Source of the DNA: Vibrio metschnikovii CIP 69.14
GTDB taxonomy: Bacteria; Pseudomonadota; Gammaproteobacteria; Enterobacterales; Vibrionaceae
Assembly (NCBI RefSeq): GCF_000176155.1
Contig: NZ_ACZO01000006.1
Span: 186,001-250,000, forward strand
Direction of reading: 5' to 3'
Length of the DNA stretch: 64,000 bases
Shown here: one piece after another, positions 7,798 through 17,844 of the stretch
Position numbering within the stretch: the stretch's first letter is position 1
How the letters are laid out: every line of letters starts with the position of its first letter
Translations under genes and position numbers: made by a program
The notes under the pieces: model-generated
What the model was told of the DNA's origin: nothing
The model's database searches: none
Seen by the model: the letters and a program-made list of their open reading frames with translations, nothing else

Positions 7798-10608
7798 ATG
7801 CACAACGGCGTGATGAAGGCATGGCTCGAGTCTTCACACTTGGCTGGCGCCAATGCAACTTATGTAGAAGATCTCTACGAACTGTATCTAAGTGATCCCG
7901 ATCTGGTGAGTGAGGAGTGGAAACGTGTTTTTGATGGTCTGCCTATGCAGCCTGATCATGTGGTTGAACAACCACACTCGCGTGTCCGTGACTACTTCCG
8001 TCGGCTTGCCCAAGAGACAAAGCATTACAATGTCCAAGTTAGTGATCCTGAAGTCGATGCAAAACAAGTAAAAGTTCTACAGCTTATTAACGCTTACCGT
8101 TTCCGCGGTCATGAAGCTGCCCAATTAGATCCTCTTGGTTTATGGAAACGCCCACCAGTGGCGGAACTCGATCCCTCATTCCATAACTTAACTGAAGATG
8201 ACATGGAAGAAACGTTCAACGTCGGCTCTTTTGCCGTTGGCGCGGATACCATGAAGTTGAAAGATATCTACCAATCGTTAAATAAAATCTACTGTGGCTC
8301 AGTGGGTGCAGAATACATGCACATCATTGATACTGAGCAAAAACGATGGATTCAACAGCGTCTAGAGCCTGTATTAGGTCAGCCGACTTTCACTTTAGAA
8401 GAAAAGCGTACGTTCTTAGATGAATTAACGGCTGCAGAAGGTTTAGAGCGTTATCTTGGCGCTAAATTCCCCGGCGCAAAACGTTTCTCACTGGAAGGTG
8501 GCGATGCGTTAATTCCGATGATGAAAGAGTTAATTCGTCATGCGGGTACTCATGGCATGCGTGAAGTGGTAATCGGTATGGCTCACCGCGGACGCCTGAA
8601 TATGTTGGTTAACGTATTAGGTAAAAAGCCGCAGGATCTGTTTGACGAGTTTGCTGGTAAGCACGATGAAACGTGGGGCACCGGTGATGTTAAATATCAC
8701 CAAGGTTTCTCCGCAGACTTCGCAACCCCTGGCGGTGATGTTCATCTAGCTTTGGCATTTAACCCTTCGCATCTAGAAATTGTTAATCCGGTGGTGATTG
8801 GTTCGGTTCGTGCTCGTCAAGATCGTCTAGGCGATTCTGAGGGGAGTCGAGTGTTACCAATTACTATCCATGGTGATTCAGCGATTGCTGGACAAGGTGT
8901 CGTTGCCGAGACGTTTAACATGTCTTTAGCCCGCGGCTACTGTGTCGGTGGAACGGTTCGAATTGTTATCAATAACCAAGTCGGTTTTACCACCTCCAAT
9001 CCTCGCGATACGCGCTCAACCATGTATTGTACTGATATTGCGAAGATGGTTCAGGCTCCGATTCTTCATGTTAACTCGGATGACCCAGAGGCAGTGGCTT
9101 TTGTTACTCGTATGGCGCTCGACTACCGCAATGAGTTTAAGCGTGATGTAGTGATTGAATTGGTTTGTTATCGTCGTCATGGCCATAACGAAGCGGATGA
9201 GCCTAATGCGACTCAGCCATTGATGTATCAGAAAATTAAGAAGCATCCAACGCCACGTAAAATTTATGCTGACATTCTAACTGAGCGCAACGAGTGTGAT
9301 TTAGAAACCGCGACTCAATTAGTCAATGAGTACCGTGATGCGCTGGATCATGGTGAAGTGGTGGTTAAAGAGTGGCGACCAATGACCATGCATTCTGTGG
9401 ACTGGTCTCCCTATATTAATCGCGAATGGAATGAAAACTGGGACAATCAATTCCCTCTTGTTCGCTTAAAAGAGTTGGGAGAAAAAATTTGCCAGTATCC
9501 AGACAGTCATAAGCTGCAAAGTCGAGTTGAGAAAATATACCATGATCGAATGAGTATGGTTTCTGGCGAAAAAATGCTCGATTGGGGGATGGCTGAAACT
9601 CTTGCCTATGCAACATTGGTTGACGATGGTAAACGCATTCGCATTTCTGGTCAGGATTCTGGCCGTGGAACCTTCTTCCACCGTCACTCGGTTTTACATA
9701 ATCAAGCCGATGCCAGTACTTATGTACCATTGGCGAACGTTCATTCCAAGCAAGGCCCATTTGAAGTCATCGATTCTGTGTTATCAGAAGAAGCGGTATT
9801 GGCTTTTGAATATGGCTATGCAACGGCTGAGCCCGGCGGTTTAACCATCTGGGAAGCGCAGTTTGGTGACTTTGCTAATGGTGCACAAGTTGTCGTTGAC
9901 CAGTTTATCTCTTCAGGCGAACAAAAGTGGGGCCGATTGTGTGGCTTGACCATGTTGTTACCTCACGGCTATGAAGGTCAAGGACCGGAGCACTCTTCTG
10001 CGCGTTTAGAGCGATACTTACAGCTTTGCGCGGAGCAAAACATGCAGGTGGTGATTCCTTCAACGCCAGCTCAGGTTTATCACATGCTACGTCGTCAAGT
10101 GGTGCGTAAAATGCGCCGTCCATTGATTGTCATGTCACCGAAATCTTTGCTACGCCACCCACTTTGTACTTCAAGTATGGAAGAGTTGGCTAACGGTTCG
10201 TTTTTACCAGCGATTGGTGAGATTGATCCGCTGGATGCAGCGAAAGTTAAGCGAGTAGTTTTCTGCTCTGGCAAGGTCTATTACGATTTGCTCGAGCAAC
10301 GCAGAAATAATCAGCAAGATGATGTCGCTATTGTTCGTATCGAGCAACTGTATCCGTTCCCGATTGAAGAAGTACAAGCCGCAATCGCATCTTATACCAA
10401 TGTCGTTGATTATGTCTGGTGTCAAGAAGAGCCACAAAACCAAGGCGCTTGGTACAGTAGCCAACACAATTTCCGTGCCGCTATTCCTGCAGGGGCGGAT
10501 TTAAAATATGCGGGTCGACCAGCATCAGCATCACCGGCGGTGGGCTATATGTCGGTACACTTGAAACAGCAGAAAGCGTTAATTGAAGACGCTTTGACCC
10601 TAGCCTAA
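7798..10608 (+). CDS. sucA: 2-oxoglutarate dehydrogenase E1 component
   Basis: A 936-residue thiamine-diphosphate enzyme (E. coli 933) that decarboxylates 2-oxoglutarate and loads the succinyl group on SucB lipoyl arms. Visible features are the N-terminal E2-binding segment (YVEDLYELYLSDPDLV), GMAHRGRLNML, the ThDP-binding stretch around ITIHGDSAIAGQGVV to NNQVGFTT, and the C-terminal transketolase-like pyrimidine-binding domain with SGQDSGRGTFFHRH. Start ATG has GGG AAAA upstream. It follows sdhB by 85 bp and precedes sucB by 28 bp. Confidence 0.97.
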   Translation: MHNGVMKAWLESSHLAGANATYVEDLYELYLSDPDLVSEEWKRVFDGLPMQPDHVVEQPHSRVRDYFRRLAQETKHYNVQVSDPEVDAKQVKVLQLINAYRFRGHEAAQLDPLGLWKRPPVAELDPSFHNLTEDDMEETFNVGSFAVGADTMKLKDIYQSLNKIYCGSVGAEYMHIIDTEQKRWIQQRLEPVLGQPTFTLEEKRTFLDELTAAEGLERYLGAKFPGAKRFSLEGGDALIPMMKELIRHAGTHGMREVVIGMAHRGRLNMLVNVLGKKPQDLFDEFAGKHDETWGTGDVKYHQGFSADFATPGGDVHLALAFNPSHLEIVNPVVIGSVRARQDRLGDSEGSRVLPITIHGDSAIAGQGVVAETFNMSLARGYCVGGTVRIVINNQVGFTTSNPRDTRSTMYCTDIAKMVQAPILHVNSDDPEAVAFVTRMALDYRNEFKRDVVIELVCYRRHGHNEADEPNATQPLMYQKIKKHPTPRKIYADILTERNECDLETATQLVNEYRDALDHGEVVVKEWRPMTMHSVDWSPYINREWNENWDNQFPLVRLKELGEKICQYPDSHKLQSRVEKIYHDRMSMVSGEKMLDWGMAETLAYATLVDDGKRIRISGQDSGRGTFFHRHSVLHNQADASTYVPLANVHSKQGPFEVIDSVLSEEAVLAFEYGYATAEPGGLTIWEAQFGDFANGAQVVVDQFISSGEQKWGRLCGLTMLLPHGYEGQGPEHSSARLERYLQLCAEQNMQVVIPSTPAQVYHMLRRQVVRKMRRPLIVMSPKSLLRHPLCTSSMEELANGSFLPAIGEIDPLDAAKVKRVVFCSGKVYYDLLEQRRNNQQDDVAIVRIEQLYPFPIEEVQAAIASYTNVVDYVWCQEEPQNQGAWYSSQHNFRAAIPAGADLKYAGRPASASPAVGYMSVHLKQQKALIEDALTLA

Positions 10609-10636
10609 GAACAAGAAGTAAAAGGAAAAGACCGAT

Positions 10637-11845
10637 ATGACAGTTGAAATTCTGGTTCCAGATCTACCTGAATCAGTAGCAGACGCCACCGTAGCGACAT
10701 GGCATAAACAGCCAGGTGATGCTGTCGCTCGTGATGAAGTGCTGGTTGAAATTGAAACCGACAAAGTAGTGTTGGAAGTCCCCGCTCCTGAAGCTGGGAT
10801 ACTTGAGTCGATTTTAGAGTTAGAAGGTGCAACCGTGCTGTCTAAGCAGCTACTGGCGCGGATTAAACCAGGTGCAGTTGCTGGTGAACCAACGCCAGAC
10901 TCTACGGCATCGACAGAGCCATCTCCGGATAAACGCCATAAAGCCGTACTCAGTGAAGAGTCTAATGATGCGTTAAGCCCTGCGGTACGCCGTTTGCTGG
11001 CAGAGCATAATGTAGAGCCCGCTCAAGTGAAAGGTTCAGGAGTGGGTGGTCGCATTACGCGTGAAGATGTCGACGCTTACTTAGCGAAAAACCAAGCGGC
11101 AGCTCCAACAGCGCAACCAGTAAGTGCACCACTACCAGTGGCCGCTCGCAGTGAAAAGCGTGTACCAATGACTCGTCTACGCAAACGCGTTGCTGAGCGT
11201 CTGTTAGAAGCGAAAAACAGTACCGCGATGCTGACGACGTTCAATGAAGTCAACATGAAGCCGATTATGGAACTGCGTAAACAGTATCAAGATCTGTTTG
11301 AGAAAAAACACGGCATTCGTCTTGGTTTTATGTCTTTCTACGTTAAAGCGGTAACTGAAGCCCTAAAACGCTATCCTGAAGTCAATGCGTCGATTGATGG
11401 TCAAGACATTGTTTATCATAATTATTTTGATATCAGCATGGCGGTATCAACCCCTCGCGGTTTAGTGACGCCAGTTCTGAAAGATTGCGATATGCTTAGT
11501 CTTGCTGAAATTGAAAAGGGCATCAAAGAACTGGCGCTGAAAGGTCGTGATGGGAAGTTGACCGTGGAAGAGTTAACGGGCGGTAATTTTACTATCACTA
11601 ACGGTGGTGTGTTTGGTTCATTAATGTCGACGCCGATCATTAACCCACCACAAGCGGCAATTTTGGGGATGCATAAAATCCAAGATCGCCCAATGGCGGT
11701 AGATGGTAAAGTGGAAATCTTACCAATGATGTATCTCGCACTGTCTTACGATCACCGTTTAATTGATGGTCGTGAATCTGTCGGCTTCTTAGTGACAATC
11801 AAAGAGCTACTTGAAGATCCTGCACGTCTGCTTCTAGACGTGTAA
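10637..11845 (+). CDS. sucB: 2-oxoglutarate dehydrogenase E2 (dihydrolipoyl succinyltransferase)
   Basis: A 402-residue core protein of the 2-oxoglutarate dehydrogenase complex. Residues 1-77 are a single lipoyl domain with lipoyl-lysine K43 in ETDKVVLE; residues about 114-150 are the E1/E3-binding domain ([12 protein letters not shown]...GRITREDV); the rest is the acyltransferase with catalytic H373 and D377 in [11 protein letters not shown]. Linkers are rich in Ala and Pro as expected. E3 (lpd) is not in this window and is presumably shared from elsewhere. Confidence 0.97.
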   Translation: MTVEILVPDLPESVADATVATWHKQPGDAVARDEVLVEIETDKVVLEVPAPEAGILESILELEGATVLSKQLLARIKPGAVAGEPTPDSTASTEPSPDKRHKAVLSEESNDALSPAVRRLLAEHNVEPAQVKGSGVGGRITREDVDAYLAKNQAAAPTAQPVSAPLPVAARSEKRVPMTRLRKRVAERLLEAKNSTAMLTTFNEVNMKPIMELRKQYQDLFEKKHGIRLGFMSFYVKAVTEALKRYPEVNASIDGQDIVYHNYFDISMAVSTPRGLVTPVLKDCDMLSLAEIEKGIKELALKGRDGKLTVEELTGGNFTITNGGVFGSLMSTPIINPPQAAILGMHKIQDRPMAVDGKVEILPMMYLALSYDHRLIDGRESVGFLVTIKELLEDPARLLLDV

Positions 11846-11846
11846 T

Positions 11847-11917
11847 GTTAATGATGAGGGCTTTGTCCTCATCATTAACCCGTAAAAAGCCGGGCTAGCT
11901 CAACGCCCGGTCTTGTT
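11847..11917 (+). terminator. two hairpins between sucB and sucC
   Basis: First hairpin: perfect 13-bp stem 11847-11859 / 11867-11879 without a T-run. Second hairpin: GCCGGGC 11889-11895 with GCCCGGT 11905-11911, followed by CTTGTTT. Together they look like an mRNA-stability or attenuating element separating sucAB from sucCD; termination is probably incomplete. Confidence 0.5.
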
Positions 11918-12016
11918 TAAAGCCATTTGGCTACTCACTCAGAGTACCCCTACAGACGTAAAGTCCAACCATGTATTGGGCTCTATGGAATAAAAATACA
12001 TAAATGGAATAACACA

Positions 12017-13183
12017 ATGAATTTGCATGAATACCAAGCAAAACAGCTATTTGCCGAATTCGGTTTGCCAGTCCCAGAAGGTTATGCCTGTGATACCCCA
12101 CAAGAAGCCTTTGAAGCAGCAGGACGGATTAGTACAGTAAAGAAAGTCGTCAAGTGTCAGGTTCACGCCGGTGGACGTGGTAAAGCGGGTGGTGTCGAGC
12201 TGCATGAAAGTAAAGATGCGGTAAAGGCCTTTGCTCAAAAGTGGCTTGGTAAAAACCTAGTAACCTATCAAACGGACACGAATGGCCAGCCCGTGTCTAA
12301 AATCCTAGTTGAAGAAGCATCAAGTATCGCCAATGAGCTTTACTTAGGCGCGGTTGTTGACCGCGCGACACGTAAAATCGTGTTTATGGCTTCAACGGAA
12401 GGCGGAGTAGAAATCGAGAAAGTTGCAGAAGAAACTCCAGAGCTTATCCATAAAGCGGCTATCGATCCATTAGTCGGTGCACAAGCTTATCAAGGTCGTG
12501 AACTGGCATTTAAGCTTGGTCTGCAAGGCGATCAAATTAAGCAGTTTGTTAAAATCTTCATGGGCTTAAGCGAGATGTTTACTCAGTATGATCTTGCTTT
12601 GCTAGAAATCAACCCATTGGTAATTACCGGTGAAGGTAACTTATTGTGTCTCGATGGCAAGATCAATATCGACTCCAATGCTTTATACCGTCAGCCTAAA
12701 TTGCGTGAAATGCACGATGCGACTCAAGAAGATGCTCGTGAGGCTCATGCCGCGCAGTGGGAATTGAACTACGTAGCTCTCGATGGCAACGTCGGTTGTA
12801 TGGTTAACGGTGCTGGCCTAGCGATGGGAACCATGGATATTGTTAATCTGCATGGTGGTAAACCTGCTAACTTCTTAGATGTTGGTGGTGGCGCAACCAA
12901 AGAGCGTGTGGCTGAAGCGTTTAAGATCATTTTGTCTGATGACAATGTTAAAGCCGTATTGGTGAATATTTTTGGTGGTATTGTACGCTGCGACATGATT
13001 GCCGAAGGAATTATTGGCGCGGTGAAAGAAGTCGGTGTTGAAGTACCGGTTGTTGTTCGTCTTGAAGGGACTAATGCCGAACTCGGTCGTGATGTGTTGG
13101 CAAAATCGGGTTTAGATATCATTGCAGCAGAGTCGTTGACTGACGCTGCGCGTAAAGTTGTTGCTGCTGCGGAGGGCAAATAA
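12017..13183 (+). CDS. sucC: succinyl-CoA synthetase (ADP-forming) beta subunit
   Basis: A 388-residue subunit, the same length as E. coli SucC, beginning [12 protein letters not shown]. The N-terminal half is an ATP-grasp fold ([21 protein letters not shown]), and the C-terminal half binds CoA and interacts with SucD ([35 protein letters not shown]). The open frame extends upstream to 11927, but the family start and an A-rich leader point to 12017. The stop overlaps the sucD start by one base (TAATG). Confidence 0.97.
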   Translation: MNLHEYQAKQLFAEFGLPVPEGYACDTPQEAFEAAGRISTVKKVVKCQVHAGGRGKAGGVELHESKDAVKAFAQKWLGKNLVTYQTDTNGQPVSKILVEEASSIANELYLGAVVDRATRKIVFMASTEGGVEIEKVAEETPELIHKAAIDPLVGAQAYQGRELAFKLGLQGDQIKQFVKIFMGLSEMFTQYDLALLEINPLVITGEGNLLCLDGKINIDSNALYRQPKLREMHDATQEDAREAHAAQWELNYVALDGNVGCMVNGAGLAMGTMDIVNLHGGKPANFLDVGGGATKERVAEAFKIILSDDNVKAVLVNIFGGIVRCDMIAEGIIGAVKEVGVEVPVVVRLEGTNAELGRDVLAKSGLDIIAAESLTDAARKVVAAAEGK

Positions 13184-14055
13184 TGTCGGTATTAATTAAC
13201 AAAGACACCAAAGTCATTTGCCAAGGATTTACGGGTGGTCAAGGTACTTTCCATTCTGAGCAAGCACTAGCTTATGGCACACAAATGGTCGGTGGTGTTT
13301 CTCCAGGTAAAGGCGGTCAAACTCATCTTGGTCTACCGGTATTTAATACCGTTCGTGAAGCGGTTGAAGCGACCGGTGCAACTGCCACCGTTATCTATGT
13401 TCCTGCTCCGTTTTGTAAAGACGCGATTTTAGAAGCCATTGATGCTGGTATTGAGCTGATCGTGACCATTACTGAAGGCATTCCGACCATTGACATGATC
13501 GATGTTAAAGTTAAGTTGGAGCAAACTGGGGTGCGGATGATCGGTCCAAACTGCCCAGGTGTGATCACTCCAGATGAGTGTAAGATTGGTATCATGCCAG
13601 GACACATTCATAAGAAAGGCAAAGTGGGCATTGTCTCTCGCTCAGGTACTTTAACTTATGAAGCGGTTAAACAGACCACCGATGAAGGTTTTGGTCAATC
13701 GACTTGTGTTGGTATCGGTGGCGACCCAATTCCTGGTTCTAACTTTATTGATATTCTGAAACTGTTCCAAGACGACCCTGAGACGGAAGCGATTGTGATG
13801 ATCGGTGAAATCGGTGGTACAGCGGAAGAAGAAGCGGCTGCGTTTATTAAACAGCATGTGACTAAGCCTGTTGTTTCTTATATTGCCGGTGTTACCGCAC
13901 CTCCGGGTAAGCGTATGGGCCATGCTGGTGCGATTATTTCTGGTGGTAAAGGCACCGCAGAAGAGAAATTTGCGGCACTAGAATCGGCAGGCGTTAAAAC
14001 AGTAAAAAGTTTGGCGGATATTGGTCAAGCGTTACGTGAAGTCACCGGTTGGTAA
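13183..14055 (+). CDS. sucD: succinyl-CoA synthetase (ADP-forming) alpha subunit
   Basis: A 290-residue subunit that carries the phosphohistidine intermediate of succinyl-CoA to succinate conversion with nucleotide triphosphate formation. Motifs: [11 protein letters not shown] near the N-terminus for CoA binding, [21 protein letters not shown], and GHAGAI at 246-251 with the active-site histidine. Translationally coupled to sucC. A strong terminator 28 bases after the stop ends the sdh-suc run. Confidence 0.97.
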   Translation: MSVLINKDTKVICQGFTGGQGTFHSEQALAYGTQMVGGVSPGKGGQTHLGLPVFNTVREAVEATGATATVIYVPAPFCKDAILEAIDAGIELIVTITEGIPTIDMIDVKVKLEQTGVRMIGPNCPGVITPDECKIGIMPGHIHKKGKVGIVSRSGTLTYEAVKQTTDEGFGQSTCVGIGGDPIPGSNFIDILKLFQDDPETEAIVMIGEIGGTAEEEAAAFIKQHVTKPVVSYIAGVTAPPGKRMGHAGAIISGGKGTAEEKFAALESAGVKTVKSLADIGQALREVTGW

Positions 14056-14083
14056 AGACGTAAACTTCCGTTACTTATATAGA

Positions 14084-14109
14084 GCCTCCCTGCTGCGGAG
14101 GCTTTTTTA
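14084..14109 (+). terminator. terminator after sucD
   Basis: GCCTCC (14084-14089) pairs with GGAGGC (14097-14102), loop CTGCTGC, followed by six T's. It ends the sdh-suc transcription unit. Confidence 0.88.
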
Positions 14110-14118
14110 TTATTTTTA

Positions 14119-14236
14119 GAATATTCCCAAACCACTAGGAATAGTGAGTCGACGGCAAGTAAGTGAGCCCTTATAGCTAAAGGTAACGGTGTCGAATATA
14201 GCCAACACCGCTGACGTTTCAATCGTAAGGATATAA
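14119..14236. repeat. candidate dispersed intergenic repeat (ERIC/MITE-like)
   Basis: A non-coding block directly after the sucD terminator with imperfect inverted ends (GAATATTCC at 14119 and GGATATAAC at 14229). It has an internal hairpin GGTGT/ACACC and the segment GGCAAGTAAGTGAGCCC. The wording resembles a dispersed element I associate with Vibrio intergenic regions, but this is memory-based; only one copy is in the window. Confidence 0.35.
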
Positions 14237-14424
14237 CATAGAAGCGAATTCTATTTTCTGCACTGAGCAGAAAAGTAATACAATGTTACTTCTTGTCTCA
14301 TTTGGAAACTCTATGCCTTTTTATGAGCTAGAACGAGCTATCAAATAGAATAATTTCACTGCCTTCTTTTGCATTATCAGTAATGCATTGTTTAAAACTC
14401 ATCAAATCTTATGTGGATGAAATC
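14237..14424 (+). promoter_or_regulatory. leader of the PLP-lyase / NhaC operon
   Basis: No gene is seen. It has a hairpin TTCTGC/GCAGAA near 14258-14275, and a perfect 18-bp palindrome TGCATTA-TCAG-TAATGCA at 14370-14387, 37 bp before the chosen start. The palindrome looks like an operator or a small RNA hairpin. The spurious ATG at 14383 lies inside it. No MetJ box was found. Confidence 0.35.
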
Positions 14425-15585
14425 ATGAAAAAACCAAGCTTTGCTACATTGGCAGTCCATGGTGGCGATCAGCATGATGCTGGTCACAATGCAGCCTTCC
14501 CCCCTATTTACACCGCGAGTAGTTTTATTCAAACCGATCTCGAACAGTCTGCTGATTATGGCTACTCACGAGTGGCAAATCCAACGCGTTACGCTTATGA
14601 AAGTGCACTTGCTGCCTTAGAGCAAGGAACTTATGCGACAGCAACGGCTTCTGGTATGGCAGCGACCGCATTAGCGCTTGAACTGTTAACTCAAAATGCG
14701 CACATCATTGCCATGCGTGGTGTTTATGGTGGTACACATCGTTTATTTGAAAAACTACGTAGATATAACAATGGTTTAACGGTCGATTATGTCGATTTGA
14801 ACGACTTAGCTGCCATTGAATCGGTGATGCAAGACAATACCGCGATGATTTGGATAGAAACGCCAACCAATCCATTATTAGAACTGGTGGATATTCAGCA
14901 AGTGTGTGCTTTTGCCCGTCGTCATGGTGTATTGACCTGTGTTGATAATACCTTTGCTACCGCTTGGAATCAGACGCCATTAACTCTCGGTGCCGATCTG
15001 GTGATGCTATCGACCAGTAAATACATTGGTGGTCATTCGGATATGATTGGTGGTGCGTTGATTACTGCCGATCCTGAGCTAGCGAAACGGATAGATTTTG
15101 CCAAAACAACGGTAGGTGCCATCGCGTCACCTTTCGATGCTTATCTTGCTTTACGCGGTTTAAAAACTCTCGATTTACGTATGCAGCGTCAGTGTGATAA
15201 TGCATTGAAAGTGGCACAAGCGCTGAGTGGTCATTCTGCGATAGAAGCAGTCTATTACCCAGGTTTAGCAACGCATCCTCACTATGCATTATGCCAATCA
15301 CAAATGCGTTCAGGAGGAGCCGTCGTTACCATTCAACTCAAAGGTAATCGTTCAGACAGCCAACGCTTTTTAAGTCGATTACGTTATTTTATTTTGGCTG
15401 AATCACTGGGTGGTGTAGAAAGTATGATCAACCATTCGGCATCGATGTCCCATGGTTCGATGAGTGAAACAGAGCGTCAAGCGATGGGGGTTTTTGATAC
15501 TACGTTTCGTTTATCGGTAGGAATTGAAGACAGTGATGACTTAATTGCTGATTTGCTTAATGCGCTTTCCGCGGAGCCCGTATGA
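14425..15585 (+). CDS. PLP-dependent trans-sulfuration enzyme (cystathionine/methionine gamma-lyase family)
   Basis: A 386-residue Cys/Met-metabolism fold-type I PLP enzyme. Visible: YSRVANPTR (PLP phosphate tyrosine and arginine), SGMAA, VYGGTHRLF, IETPTNP, VDNTFAT and the Schiff-base lysine in STSKYIGGHSD. Methionine gamma-lyases usually have Cys in the YGCT position; here it is YGGT, as in cystathionine gamma-lyases and synthases, so the substrate is open. Start 14425 has GGA seven bases upstream. The stop overlaps the transporter ATG by four bases (ATGA), so the two are coupled and probably serve import and breakdown of a sulfur amino acid. Confidence 0.82.
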   Translation: MKKPSFATLAVHGGDQHDAGHNAAFPPIYTASSFIQTDLEQSADYGYSRVANPTRYAYESALAALEQGTYATATASGMAATALALELLTQNAHIIAMRGVYGGTHRLFEKLRRYNNGLTVDYVDLNDLAAIESVMQDNTAMIWIETPTNPLLELVDIQQVCAFARRHGVLTCVDNTFATAWNQTPLTLGADLVMLSTSKYIGGHSDMIGGALITADPELAKRIDFAKTTVGAIASPFDAYLALRGLKTLDLRMQRQCDNALKVAQALSGHSAIEAVYYPGLATHPHYALCQSQMRSGGAVVTIQLKGNRSDSQRFLSRLRYFILAESLGGVESMINHSASMSHGSMSETERQAMGVFDTTFRLSVGIEDSDDLIADLLNALSAEPV

Positions 15586-17000
15586 CGGATTACGGTGTAT
15601 GGACATTATTGACACCGCTGGTAACGATTGCTCTAGCAGTGCTGACTCGGCAAGTGATTTTGTCTTTATTGATCGGTGCTGTGGTTGGTTATACGGTGAT
15701 TGCTGGTTTTAACCCCTTAGCCGGTATTGCCGATGCATTAGACAGTTATATCAATGTATTTGCTAGCGCAGGGAATACTCGTACGATTTTATTCTGCTTT
15801 ATGGTCGGGGGGATTATTCGACTGATTCAAATTACTGGGGGAACGCAAGCGATTATTCACGGATTAACGGAGCGAGCACAACTGGTCAAAAGCCCGATCG
15901 CGGTACAGTTATTAGCCATGTTAACCAGCATGATTATTTTTATTGAAAGCTCAATTTCTTTAATGTCAGCAGGAACGGTGAGTCGTGACTTAGCCGATCA
16001 TTATCGAGTATCACGCGAGAAAATGGCGTATGTGATTCAATCTTCGTGTGTGGCCACTTGTTCAAGTGTAATGATCAATGGCTGGGGGGCGGCAATGATG
16101 GCGATCATTGGCGTACAAATCAGTCGAGGCTATTTAGAGGGGGAGCCTTTTTCTATTTTGCTTGCTTCGATGCCTTATAACTTGATGGCTTGGTTATCGT
16201 TACTCGGTGTACTGTTTTATATTTTTTCGGGAGTGAGCTGGGGGCCGATGGCCAAGGCTGACAAGCGGGCATTGCAAGGACAAGTATTGAGACAAGGTGC
16301 TTTACCGATTGCTGGTAACCAACAAGTAGAACCTGTCACTGTTAACGGTAAAGCAAGCTATTTTATTGTGCCATTACTGACCATTATTTTTATGGTTCCA
16401 TTGGGATTATGGGTTACCGGAAATGGCAATATTACTGCAGGCTCAGGATCGACTGCTGTCTTTTGGGCGGTGATGGCAGGCACTTTCATTTCACTGGTTT
16501 ATTTTGTCGGTGGTCGAGTTTTATCGTTGGATGCTTTTTTTCGCCATTTACTCGCTGGATATTCGGATATGATCCCATTGGGAGCCATCATGTCATTGGC
16601 TTTTTTGGTCGGAGATTTATCTGCAGATTTGCAAACAGGGCAATACATTACCCAATTGATTGATGGAGTATTACCTGCAGAGCTTTCGGCAGCGTTTGTA
16701 TTTCTTATTGCGGCGGTGATGTCTCTGGCAACCGGAACGTCATGGGGAACATTTGCGATCATGATTCCGATTGGCATTCAAATTGGTGTCGCAGCCGATC
16801 TCGACCCACATTTATTGATTGGCGCTTCGATATCAGGCGCGATTTTTGGCGATATGACCTCTCCGATCAGTGATACTGGCATTGTATCTTCTATGGCGAC
16901 GGGCAATGACCATATTGACCATATCCGTACCCAGTTTCCTTATATCCTTGTGATTGGCTTGATAAGCTGTGTTCTTTTTGCCTTTTTAGGTAGCTGGTAG
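15582..17000 (+). CDS. NhaC-family Na+/H+ antiporter-like transporter
   Basis: A 472-residue inner-membrane protein with about 11-12 hydrophobic segments. It matches the NhaC superfamily by the repeated GxxxG-rich helices, the GGIIRLIQITGG segment, the conserved SCVATCSSVMINGWGA region and the C-terminal GDMTSPISDT motif. Members of this superfamily include predicted methionine transporters (MetT) and malate/lactate exchangers. Coupling to the upstream sulfur amino-acid enzyme favours an amino-acid substrate over simple Na+/H+ exchange; this is inference from context. Confidence 0.78.
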   Translation: MTDYGVWTLLTPLVTIALAVLTRQVILSLLIGAVVGYTVIAGFNPLAGIADALDSYINVFASAGNTRTILFCFMVGGIIRLIQITGGTQAIIHGLTERAQLVKSPIAVQLLAMLTSMIIFIESSISLMSAGTVSRDLADHYRVSREKMAYVIQSSCVATCSSVMINGWGAAMMAIIGVQISRGYLEGEPFSILLASMPYNLMAWLSLLGVLFYIFSGVSWGPMAKADKRALQGQVLRQGALPIAGNQQVEPVTVNGKASYFIVPLLTIIFMVPLGLWVTGNGNITAGSGSTAVFWAVMAGTFISLVYFVGGRVLSLDAFFRHLLAGYSDMIPLGAIMSLAFLVGDLSADLQTGQYITQLIDGVLPAELSAAFVFLIAAVMSLATGTSWGTFAIMIPIGIQIGVAADLDPHLLIGASISGAIFGDMTSPISDTGIVSSMATGNDHIDHIRTQFPYILVIGLISCVLFAFLGSW

Positions 17001-17004
17001 GGGT

Positions 17005-17040
17005 AATATAAAGGCCTGTTTTATCAGGCCTTTATATTTT
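17005..17040. terminator. bidirectional terminator between nhaC-like gene and znuB
   Basis: Perfect 14-bp stem 17005-17018 / 17025-17038 with loop TTTTAT, ending in T's on the right. The spacer serves the two convergent genes. Confidence 0.85.
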
Positions 17041-17055
17041 GGTTAAGCATGTGGG

Positions 17056-17844
17056 TTAAGATGAACGGCGGCCAAGTGTTTGACTGAGCATAAACATCAT
17101 GGTTGCGCTTACCACCACAGAAGGGCCGGCTGGTGTATCAAATTGCCATGAGAGCGTGATTCCAATCAATACGGAAATAATGCCGATCAGCGAGGCCAAT
17201 AGGGCCATCTGTTCTGGCGTTTTGGCGATGCGTCTGGCGGTAGCGGCTGGGATAATCATTAATGAAGTCATGATTAACGCGCCAACAAACTTCATCCCGA
17301 CAGCAATGACTAATCCAATCAGTAGCATCAATACCAGTCGCATTAATTCAATGTTGACCCCTTCAACACTGGCTAATTCTTCATTAACGCTACTGGAAAG
17401 TAGCGGTCGCCAAAAGAGATAAACCGCAAGACTCACCGCAGCGACGCCACTCCAAATAAACCATAAATCCGCAGGGCTTACGGCTAGTAAATCGCCAAAT
17501 AGATAACTCATCAAATCAATACGTACATTATCGAGAAAGCTCACGGCAATGAGCCCCAATGAGAGAGAGCTATGAGCAAGAATACCCAGTAAGGTATCGG
17601 TGGCAATTAATTGCTGGCGTTGCATGGTAACTAAGATCACAGCCAGACTTAGACTGCACACCAGCAGTGCAAAATAGAGGTTGATATCGAGTAAAAAACC
17701 GAGCGCCAAACCAAGCAATGATGCATGAGCGAGAGTGTCGCCAAAATAAGCCATACGCCGCCAGACGACAAAAGAGCCGAGAGGGCCAGCAATAATCGCG
17801 ATGCCAATTCCAGCTGCGATAGAAGGAAGTAAAAACTCAATCAT
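17056..17844 (-). CDS. znuB: zinc ABC transporter permease
   Basis: A 262-residue inner-membrane permease of the high-affinity zinc importer, family ABC-3. It has about seven to eight hydrophobic helices and the family block [26 protein letters not shown] near the N-terminus. The ATG at 17844 matches E. coli ZnuB (MIELL...) and overlaps the end of znuC by 8 bases. The longer open frame up to 17889 is rejected because it runs inside znuC. Works with ZnuC ATPase and periplasmic ZnuA. Confidence 0.93.
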   Translation of the reverse strand: MIEFLLPSIAAGIGIAIIAGPLGSFVVWRRMAYFGDTLAHASLLGLALGFLLDINLYFALLVCSLSLAVILVTMQRQQLIATDTLLGILAHSSLSLGLIAVSFLDNVRIDLMSYLFGDLLAVSPADLWFIWSGVAAVSLAVYLFWRPLLSSSVNEELASVEGVNIELMRLVLMLLIGLVIAVGMKFVGALIMTSLMIIPAATARRIAKTPEQMALLASLIGIISVLIGITLSWQFDTPAGPSVVVSATMMFMLSQTLGRRSS

